The notes: generated by a model from the letters alone, not told the origin. A stretch of 64,000 nucleotides of DNA from Lujinxingia vulgaris (GCF_007997015.1 NZ_VOSM01000009.1:62001-126000); one strand, 5' to 3'. Positions 50,083 through 60,003 are shown, counted from the first letter of the stretch. Program-made: numbers and translations.

Positions 50083-52746
50083 TCAGTTGCCGGATGCCCA
50101 GCGCGTCAGCCACTGCCCGAGTTGAGGTTGATCGCGCAGACGCCCGAGCTCCGCGGCACGCGGACCGCTGGCGAAGAGCGGCACCATATTCCCCGAATGC
50201 GGCCCGCCCATCTGCACGCGGCGTGCGACCTCCTGGACGATCCAATCATATTGAAGCGTCATCGTCGGCGCCCCGAACTCCCCCTGAAGTTCCGTCGCAG
50301 CGAAGCCCTGCGCGTTTGTGAGCCCCTCTGTGGCCACCGGAAGGGCAATCCCCTCAAAAGGTCCCCCGCAGGCGCTCATCACGCCACAGTGGCCGCTGTG
50401 GTAGCCGTAGTGGTTATCGAGCACCGAGAGGGTGTGATCGTGATCAGAGGTCGCAATGACCAGGGTGTCGCCCTCGCTTTCAGCAAAGGCCAGCGCCCGG
50501 GCGACGGCTGCATCAAAGTCGGCGATCTCGGCCAGTAGACCCTCGCCGCGGTCCAGGCCGTGCAGCGCCCAGTCGATCTGCCCGCCCTCCACCACCAGGA
50601 GAAAGCCCGCTTCGTCCTGGTGGAGGTAGTCGAGCGCGCGCTCAGTCATGGCCTCAAGCGTCGGGGCGCCGGGGTTGTCGGCGCCGCGCTCCGCGGCGGG
50701 CGGAAGCCCCTCATCGGCGAGCACCACGAGGTGCGGCTGGCCGGCGGCAAGGCGCTCGGGAAGCTCGGTGCTCACGGCATACTCCTGCGCGCGCAGCGCA
50801 TCGAGGTGCGAGGTGCGGAAGTAGCGCGCCCCACCGCCGATGGCCACGTCGACGCCGTGGCTTCGCCCCAGACGCTGACCGAAGGTCAAAAAGTCGCCGG
50901 CGATGGCGGCCTCCTGCGCGCGCGACGCCCGGTGCGCAAAAAAGGCAGCCGGCGTGGCATGGGTCAGAGAGGTCGTCGTCACGATCCCGGTGCGTTTCCC
51001 CTTAAGCGCTGCCTCAGCCAGGGCGGAGCGCACGGGCAGCAGGTCGCCACCGGCGGTCGCCGGCGCCATCCCCACCACACCGACCCGACTGCGACGCCCG
51101 CTGGCAATCGCCGTGGCACTCCCCGCCGAATCGTTCACAAGGCGATCCAGCGCATGCGTCGCCATCAGCGCGCGGTGCTCCATCGAGAGCGTTGCCAGTT
51201 CGCCGCGGCTGTAGAGCCCGGCGCTCAAAGACGCCAGCCCCAGCCCATCGCCGACCAGCAGGATCACGTTCTTCGGGCGCGGCTCCGGGCCCGCACTGCC
51301 CGGCTGCCTCGCAGCTTCGTCATCGGGTGCGGCCGCCAACTTCTGAAGTGTCGCCCCGAGCTGTGCGTTATCGCGCGCGGCGGCCACCTCAGCGGCCGCC
51401 GGACCCTCGGCAAAGATCGGAACCATCACCGCAGTATGCGAGGCGGAGTAACGCCGCGAGCCATCCCAGAACGCCCGGCTGCCCACCGACATAAACCCGA
51501 ACGAAGTCGTCATCCGTGGGTCGGCAGATTCCACCGGCCCGAAACGTCCGACGCGAGGCAGAGGGTGATGCACCACCGAGGGGGGGAGAGGTTCATCATG
51601 CGCCGAAACATCGTAGTCATCCGGGAGCGTCATCCGGTAGGCGCGCTCCTCGCCGCCGAGCAGCATCATGTAGCGCGAGGCATAGGGCGGATCGAGCACA
51701 CTCATGCCCCCGGTCTCATGATCGGCGGTCACCACCACCAGCGTGTCGGTGCGCTCGCGGGCGTAGCCAAGGGCGTGGGCCACCGCCCGGTCCATGTCCA
51801 GCGTCTCAGACACAACGCCCGGGCCATCCAGATCGTGGCCGGCCCAGTCAATCTGAGAGCCCTCCACCATCAGCACATAGCCCTGGGGCGATTCGCGATC
51901 GAGCACCTCAATGGCAACCTTCACCATCTCTTCGAGCGACATCGCCCGCTCCCCGGAGCTTGCAGAGGGCATGTCCGAGCGGTGCATCAACCCCAGCAGA
52001 GGACCTTGCCCCCCGCTGGCCGCGCGCACCTCGTCGGCACTGCGCGCAACGGTATAACCCTCAGCCTCAAACTCGGCGAAGAGGTCGCGCTTGTCGGCGC
52101 GCTCTTCAAAGAAACGCGTGCCGGCACCGAGCATCACCGCGGGCTTGTAGCGCAGGTAATCCAGCGCAATATCGTCATACTGGCCCCGGTTGCTGCGATG
52201 GGCCGCAAAGGCCGCAGGCGTGGCATGCGTAATGCGGCTCGTCGCGATCAAACCGGTCGCCCGCCCCGCTGACGCCGCCGCGCCAAAGAGGGTCGAGAGC
52301 TGGTGCTCTGGCTCGCTCTCCTGCTCGCGTGTCGTGCCGGGACGAACCGAGACCCCTTCAAAGTGCGTCTTATGACCGGTGGCGATCGCCGTGGCGCCGG
52401 CCGCCGAGTCGGTGGTGAGAAACTCGTGCTCGTGGGTCGTCATAAACCCCACGTCCGGCATGCTCAGCATCGACAGCGGCTCGCTCTGTGCGTACGACGC
52501 CGCCGTTACCGCGGCGTGCCCCATCCCGTCACCGATAAAGACGATCATCCGAGAGGGGCGCGCCTGATAGTTCACGCGATCGGAGACCGGAAAGTCGGCA
52601 GGACTGATTGGCGCTGGCCCGGCTTCCATCACCTGTTTCGAGAAGCCTTCGCCAACCGCCGAGCTATCGGCGGAGCTGTTCGGCGTTGACTGACACGCGA
52701 CCAACGCCGCAGTCGCACACACGAGCCACCTGATATCGAACTTCAT
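50083..52746 (-). CDS. tandem alkaline phosphatase: two PhoA-like domains in one lipoprotein
   Basis: 887-residue exported phosphomonoesterase with a lipoprotein-like signal (LVAC, Cys18). Domain 1 (about 65-455) has IGDGMG, the nucleophile in TTDSAAGATA (Ser114), metal ligands in EGSQIDWAGHD and TADHETGG, and HTAVMVP. Domain 2 (about 490-885) repeats the set: VGDGLG, VNDSAGSATA (Ser540), EGGQIDWALHG, TSDHDHT and HSGNMVP. Both look able to bind two Zn and to form the phosphoserine. The ATG at 52746 has GAGGT upstream; the frame is open further 5' but without a site. It would scavenge phosphate outside the inner membrane. No Pho-box-like site was identified. Confidence 0.92.
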   Translation of the reverse strand: MKFDIRWLVCATAALVACQSTPNSSADSSAVGEGFSKQVMEAGPAPISPADFPVSDRVNYQARPSRMIVFIGDGMGHAAVTAASYAQSEPLSMLSMPDVGFMTTHEHEFLTTDSAAGATAIATGHKTHFEGVSVRPGTTREQESEPEHQLSTLFGAAASAGRATGLIATSRITHATPAAFAAHRSNRGQYDDIALDYLRYKPAVMLGAGTRFFEERADKRDLFAEFEAEGYTVARSADEVRAASGGQGPLLGLMHRSDMPSASSGERAMSLEEMVKVAIEVLDRESPQGYVLMVEGSQIDWAGHDLDGPGVVSETLDMDRAVAHALGYARERTDTLVVVTADHETGGMSVLDPPYASRYMMLLGGEERAYRMTLPDDYDVSAHDEPLPPSVVHHPLPRVGRFGPVESADPRMTTSFGFMSVGSRAFWDGSRRYSASHTAVMVPIFAEGPAAAEVAAARDNAQLGATLQKLAAAPDDEAARQPGSAGPEPRPKNVILLVGDGLGLASLSAGLYSRGELATLSMEHRALMATHALDRLVNDSAGSATAIASGRRSRVGVVGMAPATAGGDLLPVRSALAEAALKGKRTGIVTTTSLTHATPAAFFAHRASRAQEAAIAGDFLTFGQRLGRSHGVDVAIGGGARYFRTSHLDALRAQEYAVSTELPERLAAGQPHLVVLADEGLPPAAERGADNPGAPTLEAMTERALDYLHQDEAGFLLVVEGGQIDWALHGLDRGEGLLAEIADFDAAVARALAFAESEGDTLVIATSDHDHTLSVLDNHYGYHSGHCGVMSACGGPFEGIALPVATEGLTNAQGFAATELQGEFGAPTMTLQYDWIVQEVARRVQMGGPHSGNMVPLFASGPRAAELGRLRDQPQLGQWLTRWASGN

Positions 52747-52878
52747 CGCTGACCTCATTCGCCTGCACATGCGCAGGCGTCGCCGAGGACCGGCACGCCC
52801 GCAACCTACGAGGGACTTCCTAAGCGAAATCCACCCCGGGCACAATTGAGCACAGGTGACGCGATCGTGACAGCTCTA

Positions 52879-54528
52879 TTAGCGCACGGCCACACGCGCC
52901 CCGGGCGTTGCGACGAGCCGGGTCAGCACGGCCTCCGGTGCCGGCACGCCACTGAGCTCCGCGAGCTCGTGTGCCAGGGATGCATCCACCCGCTGAGGAG
53001 AGAGCAGGATGTAAGTCGCAAGCGCCTCGACCCGCTCCACCGCAGACCCCGGACGATCGACGAACTGACGTCGGTAACGCTCAAAGCCCGTCAGCAGCTC
53101 ATCTGCCACGCCCTCGGCAAGCGACGCTTCAAAGAGCTCACCGAGCACCGCCGCCCGCGGCAGGGGATCTCGCCGCGCGCGCAGATCGATCACCGGCTGC
53201 GCACTGTGTCGAAAGCTGACCTCCCGCTCGGCGACATCCACACTGCCGATGTGCTCAAATGCCAAAGCAGGCGCGTCGATGACCACGTCGTACGTGGCCG
53301 CCAACTCCGCCCACTGCGCCACCACCTCGTAGCTGTGCATCGAATACACCGCCTCCAGGAGCGTAGGCGCGATGCGCTGCAGTTCGAGATACTCCCGCTC
53401 TACCCGGTAGCGCGCGTCGATCATGTCTTCATGAAGACGGCTCAGACGCTCCTCCTCCCTCTCAATCCCCATCGACGAGAGCGAGGTCGACATCCCCTCG
53501 CGCTTATCCTTCCGAAACTCCCGACGGTACTCATGGAGCTCATGTTCGGACTTTGCGATGTCACGCTCCAGGCGCACGACATACGACTCCGCCTCGATGA
53601 GCTCATCACGCTGCGAGAGGTACGCCGGGTTCGGAACTTCACGCGTGCCCGACTGATACTCTTCGCTCCGCTGCTCAACTTCCTCCCATCGCTCCACGCG
53701 AGGCTCACTCCCCTCCAGGCTCATGACCGCCTCAAACTGATACTGCCGGGCATCCGCACCGAACCCGATCGCCGCAAAAGGCTCCCGCGCACGCAGCGTC
53801 TCCTCCACGCTGGAAGCCCGATCCCCACCCACCTGTTGCGCCACCACCGCCCAGCCATGCTGCACACGCACCTGGCGTGCAAAGCCCTCCGGCTCCCCCA
53901 CCGGTGACGGAGCACCACTTATTAAAGACTGCGCCATCGCGCCATAGAGCGCAGCGCTTGCCAGGCGACCACCGCTGGCCGCGGCCCGGGAACGCTCTAC
54001 GAGTTCCTCAGACCACTGCCCCTCAAGCTCATCGACACGATGGGAAAACACCCGATACCCCTTGCCGAATGCCCCGGGATGCGAATTCGCCACAAACTGC
54101 GCCTGATCGAGAATGGCCAGCGCATTGGCCAGGCGCCCCCCCACCCTGGACCGCTCCACCAGCGTGAGCACGGACGACTCAACCTGCGTTACAACCCTCC
54201 GCTGAAGATCCTCGGAGAGCACAAGCCCCAGCACCTCATCGGCCCGCTGGAGCGCCGGCCCCACGCGCCCTTCCCCGTCGACAGCGGCCCGGAGCCTCTC
54301 AGTCGCATCGTCGGCGAGCAAGCGCTCCGCCTGACGCGCCCGAGCGAGGGCCTCCTCGGAACCCGGCCGAGCAACCTGCGCATCGCGATACGAGCGCAGC
54401 GCCGCCTCGTAATTGCCCCGCTCGAAGTACTCGTCACCATGCTTAATCGAGCGACCGTGGGCGCACCCCACACCGAACACAAGCAGCGCGATGCTCCCCA
54501 GCCGAAAAAGTGCCCGTGTCCACATCAT
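52879..54528 (-). CDS. lipoprotein with N-terminal TPR-like helices and coiled coil
   Basis: 549 residues, lipobox GVGC (Cys22). A TPR-like pair (HGDEYFERGNYEAALRSYRD) opens the mature chain, and helical repeats follow to about 250. A charged coiled coil with KSEHELHEYRREFRKDKREG lies at about 310-390, then a beta-containing domain and a helical end. There is no enzyme motif. GAGGA five bases before the ATG at 54528 decides the start. The phosphatase gene follows 132 bp downstream on the same strand. An outer-membrane scaffold is the simplest guess. Confidence 0.7.
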   Translation of the reverse strand: MMWTRALFRLGSIALLVFGVGCAHGRSIKHGDEYFERGNYEAALRSYRDAQVARPGSEEALARARQAERLLADDATERLRAAVDGEGRVGPALQRADEVLGLVLSEDLQRRVVTQVESSVLTLVERSRVGGRLANALAILDQAQFVANSHPGAFGKGYRVFSHRVDELEGQWSEELVERSRAAASGGRLASAALYGAMAQSLISGAPSPVGEPEGFARQVRVQHGWAVVAQQVGGDRASSVEETLRAREPFAAIGFGADARQYQFEAVMSLEGSEPRVERWEEVEQRSEEYQSGTREVPNPAYLSQRDELIEAESYVVRLERDIAKSEHELHEYRREFRKDKREGMSTSLSSMGIEREEERLSRLHEDMIDARYRVEREYLELQRIAPTLLEAVYSMHSYEVVAQWAELAATYDVVIDAPALAFEHIGSVDVAEREVSFRHSAQPVIDLRARRDPLPRAAVLGELFEASLAEGVADELLTGFERYRRQFVDRPGSAVERVEALATYILLSPQRVDASLAHELAELSGVPAPEAVLTRLVATPGARVAVR

Positions 54529-54640
54529 AGCGTCCTCAACCGTGGTAGCCGATCGGAGCGCACACCACGCCCCTGCCCTGCATATCTGACGAAATCGAAG
54601 CCGATATCTTCAAAATGACCCACGAAACCACGCCACAAAA

Positions 54641-54671
54641 AAAGCCGACCCCCGAGAAGGGGGTCGGCTTT
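54641..54671 (-). terminator. terminator of the infA-rplQ ribosomal transcription unit
   Basis: A 13-bp perfect stem (AAAGCCGACCCCC / GGGGGTCGGCTTT, loop GAGAA) is followed on the minus strand by a run of seven T. It lies 28 bp after rplQ. Confidence 0.93.
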
Positions 54672-54699
54672 CAACACTTCAGTCGATCAGGAAACCGAA

Positions 54700-55149
54700 T
54701 CAGGCTTCGGCTTCTTCTTCGCCTTCGTCGGTGACGAACTGATCGCGAATGTGAGCCGGGTAACGCAGCGCTTCGGTGTTCTCAAGGGTGGCACCCACCC
54801 AGGAGATACGCGAAATCGGAGCGTTGTCGCCCTGGCGGTTCCCGATCTTGACGATACGGGTGTAGCCGCCCTGACGCCCGGAGATATCGTCGCGCTGAGC
54901 CAGGTCGTCGATGAGCTTGGAGACGAGCTCCTTATCACCGAGACGCGCCAGGAGCTGACGACGAGCGTGAAGGTCGCCGCGCTTGCCCAGGGTGATCATC
55001 CGGTCGGCCACACGACGAAGCTCTTTGGCTTTCGTGTCGGTCGTCTGGATCATCTCGTAACGGATCAGACTCTTGGCCAGGTTGTTGAAGAGCGCCTTAC
55101 GGTGGGAGGTCTCCCGGCCGAAGCGCCGTGCATTTACTTTATGTCGCAT
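54700..55149 (-). CDS. rplQ: 50S ribosomal protein L17
   Basis: L17 of the large subunit. The N terminus [20 protein letters not shown], and later [20 protein letters not shown], are near-identical to the family core (about 1-115). The last 30 residues form an acidic extension ending EEEAEA. Last gene of the alpha operon, 52 bp after rpoA, followed by a strong terminator. Confidence 0.97.
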   Translation of the reverse strand: MRHKVNARRFGRETSHRKALFNNLAKSLIRYEMIQTTDTKAKELRRVADRMITLGKRGDLHARRQLLARLGDKELVSKLIDDLAQRDDISGRQGGYTRIVKIGNRQGDNAPISRISWVGATLENTEALRYPAHIRDQFVTDEGEEEAEA

Positions 55150-55201
55150 CTTATTCCTCTCGCGCTTGCGGCATCTCGCCGCGCTTCGCCCGATTCAGCT
55201 C

Positions 55202-56206
55202 TCAGCTGCCTTCGGCCGTCTTCTTATCCAACTCTTTCGGAGGCCAGTTTTCGAGCTTGGTACCAAGCTCCAGGCTCATCCGCTCGAGGATCTCTTTGAT
55301 CTCTTTGAGCGACTTACGCCCAAAGTTCTTCGTCTTCAGCAGCTCAGCTTCCGTCTTCTGAACCAGGTCACCGACAAACTTGATGCCGGCGGTCTGCAGA
55401 CAGTTGAAGCTGCGAACCGAGAGCTCCAGATCTTCGATGGGCTTGAGAAGATTCTCGTTAAACTCGGGAGTCTCCTCTTCAACCACCTCCGGCGGCTCGA
55501 CGGTCTCATCGAAGTTGATGAAGATCGCAACCTGCTCTTTGAGAATCTTGGAAGCGTACGCCACCGCGTCCTCGGGCAGCACGCTGCCGTCGGTCCAGAC
55601 CTCAAGGGTGAGCTTGTCGTAGTCGGTACGCTGGCCGACACGCGCGTTGGTGATCTGGTAGTTCACCTTGCGAATCGGGCTGAACAACGCATCGATCGCG
55701 ATATCGCCCAGGCTGTCGTCTTCCGACTTGTTCTCATCGGCCGGCACATAGCCGCGGCCCGAACCGACGGTAAGCTCCATGCGAAGCTTGCCGTTCTCGC
55801 CAACGGTCGCGATGTGGTGGTCGGGGTTAAGGACCTCCACGTTATGGCCGGTCTGGATATCGGCGCCGGTCACTTTGGCCGGTCCTTCCACATCGATCGT
55901 CACCACCTGGGACTCATCGCCATGCAGCTTCAGGCGAAGTTCCTTGAGGTTGAGGACGATGTCGGTGACATCCTCCTTAACCTCGGGCAGGCTGGTGAAT
56001 TCGTGCAACGCTCCGTCGATCTTGATCTTGGTCACCGCCGCGCCAACGATGCTGCTCAGGAGAATCCTCCGCAGCGCGTTGCCGATGGTGATGCCGTAGC
56101 CACGCTCGAAAGGCTCACACACGAACTTGGCGTACGTGTCGGTCTTTGAGCGCTGATCGATCTCAACTTCGCGAGGTTTAATCAGGTCGCGCCAGTTTCG
56201 ATACAT
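55202..56206 (-). CDS. rpoA: DNA-directed RNA polymerase subunit alpha
   Basis: Alpha subunit that nucleates core polymerase assembly and contacts UP elements and activators. The amino domain (about 1-230) contains [11 protein letters not shown] and the dimerisation residues. A flexible acidic linker leads to the C-terminal domain with [11 protein letters not shown] and [12 protein letters not shown] (about 250-320). Length 334 is normal. The ATG at 56206 has GGAGG eight bases before it; the ATG two codons upstream is only 2 bases from that site and is less likely. rpsD, which usually precedes rpoA, is not here. Confidence 0.97.
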   Translation of the reverse strand: MYRNWRDLIKPREVEIDQRSKTDTYAKFVCEPFERGYGITIGNALRRILLSSIVGAAVTKIKIDGALHEFTSLPEVKEDVTDIVLNLKELRLKLHGDESQVVTIDVEGPAKVTGADIQTGHNVEVLNPDHHIATVGENGKLRMELTVGSGRGYVPADENKSEDDSLGDIAIDALFSPIRKVNYQITNARVGQRTDYDKLTLEVWTDGSVLPEDAVAYASKILKEQVAIFINFDETVEPPEVVEEETPEFNENLLKPIEDLELSVRSFNCLQTAGIKFVGDLVQKTEAELLKTKNFGRKSLKEIKEILERMSLELGTKLENWPPKELDKKTAEGS

Positions 56207-56301
56207 TTCCATTGCCTCCGCACCACAGAATCATCAACCAGCGGGCCCCAACGCGCGGGGCGTGGGGCCCGAGTGCATCCACCTTACACCGAGTCTTTCG
56301 A

Positions 56302-56691
56302 TCAGACGCGGCGACGCTTGGGCGGACGACACCCGTTATGCGGCAAGGGGGTCACGTCACGGATCACGGTGACCTTGAGGCCAGCCGACTGCAACGAGCG
56401 CAGCGCGGACTCACGACCCGGGCCCGGGCCCTTGAGGTAAACCGCAACCGACTTCAGCCCGTGCTCCTGGGCTTTGCGCGCGGCGTCTTCCGCGGCGATG
56501 CCGGCGGCGTAGGGCGTCGACTTACGCGAGCCCTTGAAGCTACGCGAACCGGCGCTCGACCACGACAGGGCGTTGCCCGAGGTGTCGGTCAGGGTGACGA
56601 TGGTGTTGTTGAAGGTCGCGTGAATATGCGCGATGCCGTTCTGGACATTCTTGCGTACGCGACGCTTGGTTCGTTGTTTCGGCTTTGCCAT
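56302..56691 (-). CDS. rpsK: 30S ribosomal protein S11
   Basis: S11 of the small-subunit platform, 129 residues. It has the family core [33 protein letters not shown] and the closing [15 protein letters not shown]. It lies between rpsM (123-bp gap with a short GGCCGC/GCGGCC hairpin) and rpoA. The gap is longer than usual within this operon. Confidence 0.97.
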   Translation of the reverse strand: MAKPKQRTKRRVRKNVQNGIAHIHATFNNTIVTLTDTSGNALSWSSAGSRSFKGSRKSTPYAAGIAAEDAARKAQEHGLKSVAVYLKGPGPGRESALRSLQSAGLKVTVIRDVTPLPHNGCRPPKRRRV

Positions 56692-56814
56692 GATCTCATT
56701 CTCCTTCGCCCGCCGGTCCGCTCAACGCCGTAAAGGGCCGCTCGCGCGGCCATCTCTACGACGCGACGCTCACCTGAATCGGTGCGATCGTCGTTTCTTT
56801 TATCGCTCTAAAGT

Positions 56815-57183
56815 TTAGCGCTTCTTGCGAACCATCGCGCGGCGCGGGCCACGGCGGGTACGGGCGTTGGTGCGGGTACGCTGACCACGCACCGGGAGGC
56901 CCCGGCGGTGACGCAGACCGCGGTAGCAGCCCAGATCCTTGAGACGCTTGATGTTCATCTGGACTTCACGACGCAGGTCACCTTCAACCTGGTAGCCACG
57001 CTCGATCACTTCGCGAATTCGCCGCACTTCCAGCTCATCGAGCACATCGGTGCTCGTGGACGGATCGACCTCGGCTTTCTCCAGGATCTCTTTGGCCAGC
57101 GTGTGGCCGATCCCGTAGATGTAGGTCAGGGCGATATCGACGCGCTTTCGGCGCGGCAGGTCAACACCAGCAATACGTGCCAC
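56815..57183 (-). CDS. rpsM: 30S ribosomal protein S13
   Basis: S13 of the 30S head, 122 residues. It starts [20 protein letters not shown] and ends with the basic tail [21 protein letters not shown]-type region that reaches the P-site tRNA. The order rpmJ-rpsM-rpsK is the normal alpha-operon order. Confidence 0.97.
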   Translation of the reverse strand: MARIAGVDLPRRKRVDIALTYIYGIGHTLAKEILEKAEVDPSTSTDVLDELEVRRIREVIERGYQVEGDLRREVQMNIKRLKDLGCYRGLRHRRGLPVRGQRTRTNARTRRGPRRAMVRKKR

Positions 57184-57267
57184 GTTTTTCTCCTATCGAA
57201 CTCTTTTAAATCCGCCGCCTCAAGAGCGCCTCATACATAAGGGAGGCCCCGGCGTCGCGAATGTTGA

Positions 57268-57381
57268 TTAGCCTTGCCGTTGCTTGTGGCGGGGGTTCTC
57301 GCAAATCACGCGAACCACGCCTTTGCGGCGGATGATCTTGCACTTGTCACACATGGGTTTGACCGAGGGACGTACCTTCAT
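57268..57381 (-). CDS. rpmJ: 50S ribosomal protein L36
   Basis: A 37-residue gene between infA and rpsM. The translation begins [20 protein letters not shown] and ends [10 protein letters not shown]. Cys11, Cys14, Cys27 and His32 form the zinc ribbon of the zinc-binding (C+) type of L36. ATG at 57381, stop TAA at 57268-57270. Confidence 0.97.
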   Translation of the reverse strand: MKVRPSVKPMCDKCKIIRRKGVVRVICENPRHKQRQG

Positions 57382-57464
57382 CGTCGACTCCTTTCGTGGC
57401 CTGTCTATGGGCCTTCAATCCCAGCGACACGCACCCCGGATGTCGGAGCGCGCGGCTGCGTAAA

Positions 57465-57683
57465 TTATTTCTCGCGGTAAACGATTCGGCCGCGGGTAAG
57501 ATCGTAGGGAGAGAGCTCCACGGTCACCGTGTCTCCGGGCAAGATCTTGATAAAGTGCATACGCATTTTACCGGAGATGTGTGCCAGAACCTGGTGGCCG
57601 TTCTCCAGCTCAACACGAAACATCGCGTTGGGGAGTGGCTCGATGACTTTACCCTGTACCTCAATGGCTTCTTCTTTCGCCAT
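57465..57683 (-). CDS. infA: translation initiation factor IF-1
   Basis: 72-residue OB-fold factor that binds the A site during initiation. Core motifs [20 protein letters not shown] and [20 protein letters not shown] match the family. It is first in its transcription unit, 85 bases after a clear sigma-70 promoter. Confidence 0.97.
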   Translation of the reverse strand: MAKEEAIEVQGKVIEPLPNAMFRVELENGHQVLAHISGKMRMHFIKILPGDTVTVELSPYDLTRGRIVYREK

Positions 57684-57774
57684 AGAATCGTTTCCTCGAT
57701 GATGAACTTATGATCTCAACATGCCCGCAACGGGCGCACTTCACCCTCGCAACCGGGGCATGGCAAGGGGGCGT

Positions 57775-57803
57775 TTCATACACAGTGCCCTGTGGGAAGT
57801 CAA
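57775..57803 (-). promoter_or_regulatory. sigma-70 promoter of the infA-rpmJ-rpsM-rpsK-rpoA-rplQ unit
   Basis: On the minus strand TTGACT and TATGAA are exactly 17 bases apart. Transcription would begin near 57768, leaving a leader of about 85 bases before infA. It occupies the gap where map (methionine aminopeptidase) lies in many genomes. Confidence 0.7.
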
Positions 57804-57898
57804 GCCCCACACAGCGCATGATCACCACCCCTGCTCTCGCCGGATCCTCCAGATGCCACATGGCGAGAGAATCCGGGTGGAGCGAGGAGTGTTGATCT

Positions 57899-58540
57899 TT
57901 ATCCGATCACTTCCGCGATCGCGTCGTGGACCTCTTCCGGCGACTGCTCGCCATCGATCGCCACCAGCGCGCCGATCTCTTGATAGAACGCGATCAGCGG
58001 AGCTGTCTGAGCGTGGTAGCCCTCCAGACGCTTCTTGATCGCCGCCGGCTGATCGTCATCACGCTTGATCAGCCCCTGATATCCGCAGGCATCGCAGACA
58101 TCCGGGGTGGCCGGCGGGTTGAACATCTCGTGATACACCGCACCGCACGAGGGGCAGCTGATTCGACCGCCGAGACGACCGATCACGGCCTCATCGCTGA
58201 CGACGATATTGAGCACCGCATCGAGCTCAATGCCCATCTGCTGCAAGGCCTCGGCCTGAGCACGGGTGCGGGGGAAGCCATCGAGGATAAATCCCTGACT
58301 GGCGTCATCCTCGTCGAGGCGATCGCGGACAATGCCGATCACCACCTCATCGGGCACAAGCTGACCGGCGTCCATATAGCGCGCCGCCTCTTTGCCCATC
58401 TCCGTTCCCTTGCGCCGCGCTTCTCGCAGCATATCGCCGGTGGAGATATGCGGGATGCTCTTCTCAGTGGCGATCCGCTTGGCCTGGGTGCCTTTGCCGG
58501 CCCCGGGGGGGCCCAGCATCATAAGTCGTCTCTTCGACAT
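57899..58540 (-). CDS. adk: adenylate kinase, zinc-lid type
   Basis: Makes 2 ADP from ATP and AMP. P-loop GPPGAGKGT is at 10-18, with STGDMLRE and FILDGFPRT for AMP binding. The long lid carries two CxxC pairs (Cys129/132 and Cys149/152), which hold structural zinc. It has 213 residues. The ATG at 58540 has GAGGAA upstream; the open frame continues well 5' but is not coding. It follows secY after a 106-bp gap that contains a long perfect palindrome. Confidence 0.97.
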   Translation of the reverse strand: MSKRRLMMLGPPGAGKGTQAKRIATEKSIPHISTGDMLREARRKGTEMGKEAARYMDAGQLVPDEVVIGIVRDRLDEDDASQGFILDGFPRTRAQAEALQQMGIELDAVLNIVVSDEAVIGRLGGRISCPSCGAVYHEMFNPPATPDVCDACGYQGLIKRDDDQPAAIKKRLEGYHAQTAPLIAFYQEIGALVAIDGEQSPEEVHDAIAEVIG

Positions 58541-58587
58541 ACGTTCCTCGTAGGGCTCAATATGAGCGCGCTTTACCGGGGCGCAAG

Positions 58588-58621
58588 CGAACAAACCCAC
58601 CGCATGCGGTGGGTTTGTTCG
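58588..58621 (-). promoter_or_regulatory. 34-bp perfect palindrome between secY and adk
   Basis: Two 17-base arms with no spacer, centred at 58604/58605 (core CACCGCATGCGGTG). As RNA it forms a hairpin whose 3' arm ends GGGTTTGTTCG, with only a weak T run. It could be a partial terminator, an RNase site or a protein-binding operator. It lies 25 bp downstream of secY. Confidence 0.65.
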
Positions 58622-58646
58622 TTCAGCGCAACGCCCCGAGAGGCGC

Positions 58647-60002
58647 TCAGGTGTTTTCGGGCTCATCCAGGGTACGTCCCTTAATGCGGGAGCTACCCTC
58701 GGCCGAACCGGGCCGCGCGCCGAAACCTTCATAGTGGCGCGTGATGAGATGGTTCTCAATCTGACCGACCGTATCCAGACCGACGACCACCAGAATGAGC
58801 AGGCTGGTTCCACCGAAGTAGAAGTTCACGCCGAGCTCATCGATGAGGAAGTAAGGCAGGACGCAGACCGCAGCCACGTAAATGGCGCCGGCGGTGGTCA
58901 GTCGCGTCAGAAGCTGATCGATGTACTCCGCAGTCTTCTTGCCGGGGCGAATGCCGGGCACGAAAGCGTTGGACTTCTTCAGGTTATCGGCGATGTCCAT
59001 CGGGTTCACCTGGACGGCCGTGTAGAAGTAGCAGAAGAAGATGATCAGAACGACGTAGATCAGGTTGTAGCGCCAGTCGCCAGGAACGAGCACGGTCTGA
59101 ATGAACTGACCGATGGGATGATCCTGGAAGTAACTGGCGATGGTGGTCGGGAAGATCAGCAGCGACATGGCGAAGATCGGCGGGATAACGCCGGCCATGT
59201 TCACCTTGAGCGGCAGGTGGTGTGCCTGCCCCCCGTAGATCTTACGCCCGACCATACGCTTGGCGTACTGAAGCGGGATGCGACGCTGCGCGGTCTCCAT
59301 CAAGACGATGAAGGCCGTCACGCCGATCGCCACCACCAGCAGAATACCCACCGTGAAGGTGCTCATCGCGCCGGTCGTGTACTGCGTATAGGTCTGGAAG
59401 AGCGCGGTGGGGAAGGAGGCGATGATCGCGCCGGTAATGATAAGCGAGATCCCGTTACCAATACCCCGCTCAGTGATCTGCTCACCGAGCCACATCACAA
59501 ACACCGTGCCCGCGGTCAGCGTCAACACAGTCAACAGACGGAAAGGCCACCCGGGCGAGACCAGCAGGCCTAGCTCCGGGTTGGAGTTGTGCATGTTCTC
59601 CAGGTAGAGCGAGATGCCGAAACCCTGGATGATCCCCAGAACCACCGTACCGTAGCGGGTGTACTGAGTGATCTTCTTACGCCCCGACTCCCCTTCTTTC
59701 TTAAGACGCTCGATGGCCGGAACGACCACCTGCATCAGCTGAAAGATAATGGAGGACGAGATGTAGGGCATGATCCCGAGCGCGAAGATGCTCATCATCT
59801 CCAGCGCGCCGCCGGTAAAGAGGTTTACAAGGCCCAGAAGCCCACCACCGTCGCCCGACATCATCTCGGACATCGACCCTCGGTCGACACCGGGAACGGT
59901 AATGAACACGCCGATCCGATAGATCGCCAGGAGCCCCGCCGTAAAGAGCAACCGCCGACGCAGCTCAGGGATCTTCGGTATATCTCGAAACTTACCTGCC
60001 AC
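58647..60002 (-). CDS. secY: protein translocase subunit SecY
   Basis: Core of the SecYEG channel in the inner membrane: 451 residues, ten predicted helices. Signature regions GIMPYISSSIIFQLM and YFYTAVQVNPMDIADNLKKS, and the cytoplasmic FVPGIRPGKKTAEYI loop, are typical. The GTG at 60002 is one base past the rplO stop codon, with GAGGT upstream, so translation is coupled. Confidence 0.97.
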   Translation of the reverse strand: MAGKFRDIPKIPELRRRLLFTAGLLAIYRIGVFITVPGVDRGSMSEMMSGDGGGLLGLVNLFTGGALEMMSIFALGIMPYISSSIIFQLMQVVVPAIERLKKEGESGRKKITQYTRYGTVVLGIIQGFGISLYLENMHNSNPELGLLVSPGWPFRLLTVLTLTAGTVFVMWLGEQITERGIGNGISLIITGAIIASFPTALFQTYTQYTTGAMSTFTVGILLVVAIGVTAFIVLMETAQRRIPLQYAKRMVGRKIYGGQAHHLPLKVNMAGVIPPIFAMSLLIFPTTIASYFQDHPIGQFIQTVLVPGDWRYNLIYVVLIIFFCYFYTAVQVNPMDIADNLKKSNAFVPGIRPGKKTAEYIDQLLTRLTTAGAIYVAAVCVLPYFLIDELGVNFYFGGTSLLILVVVGLDTVGQIENHLITRHYEGFGARPGSAEGSSRIKGRTLDEPENT

Positions 60003-60003
60003 G

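Noticed and set aside
57661-57861. A 66-codon minus-strand frame with a CxxC just before infA
   Set aside because: The sigma-70 promoter lies inside it, it overlaps the infA start, and it has no ribosome site or family match.
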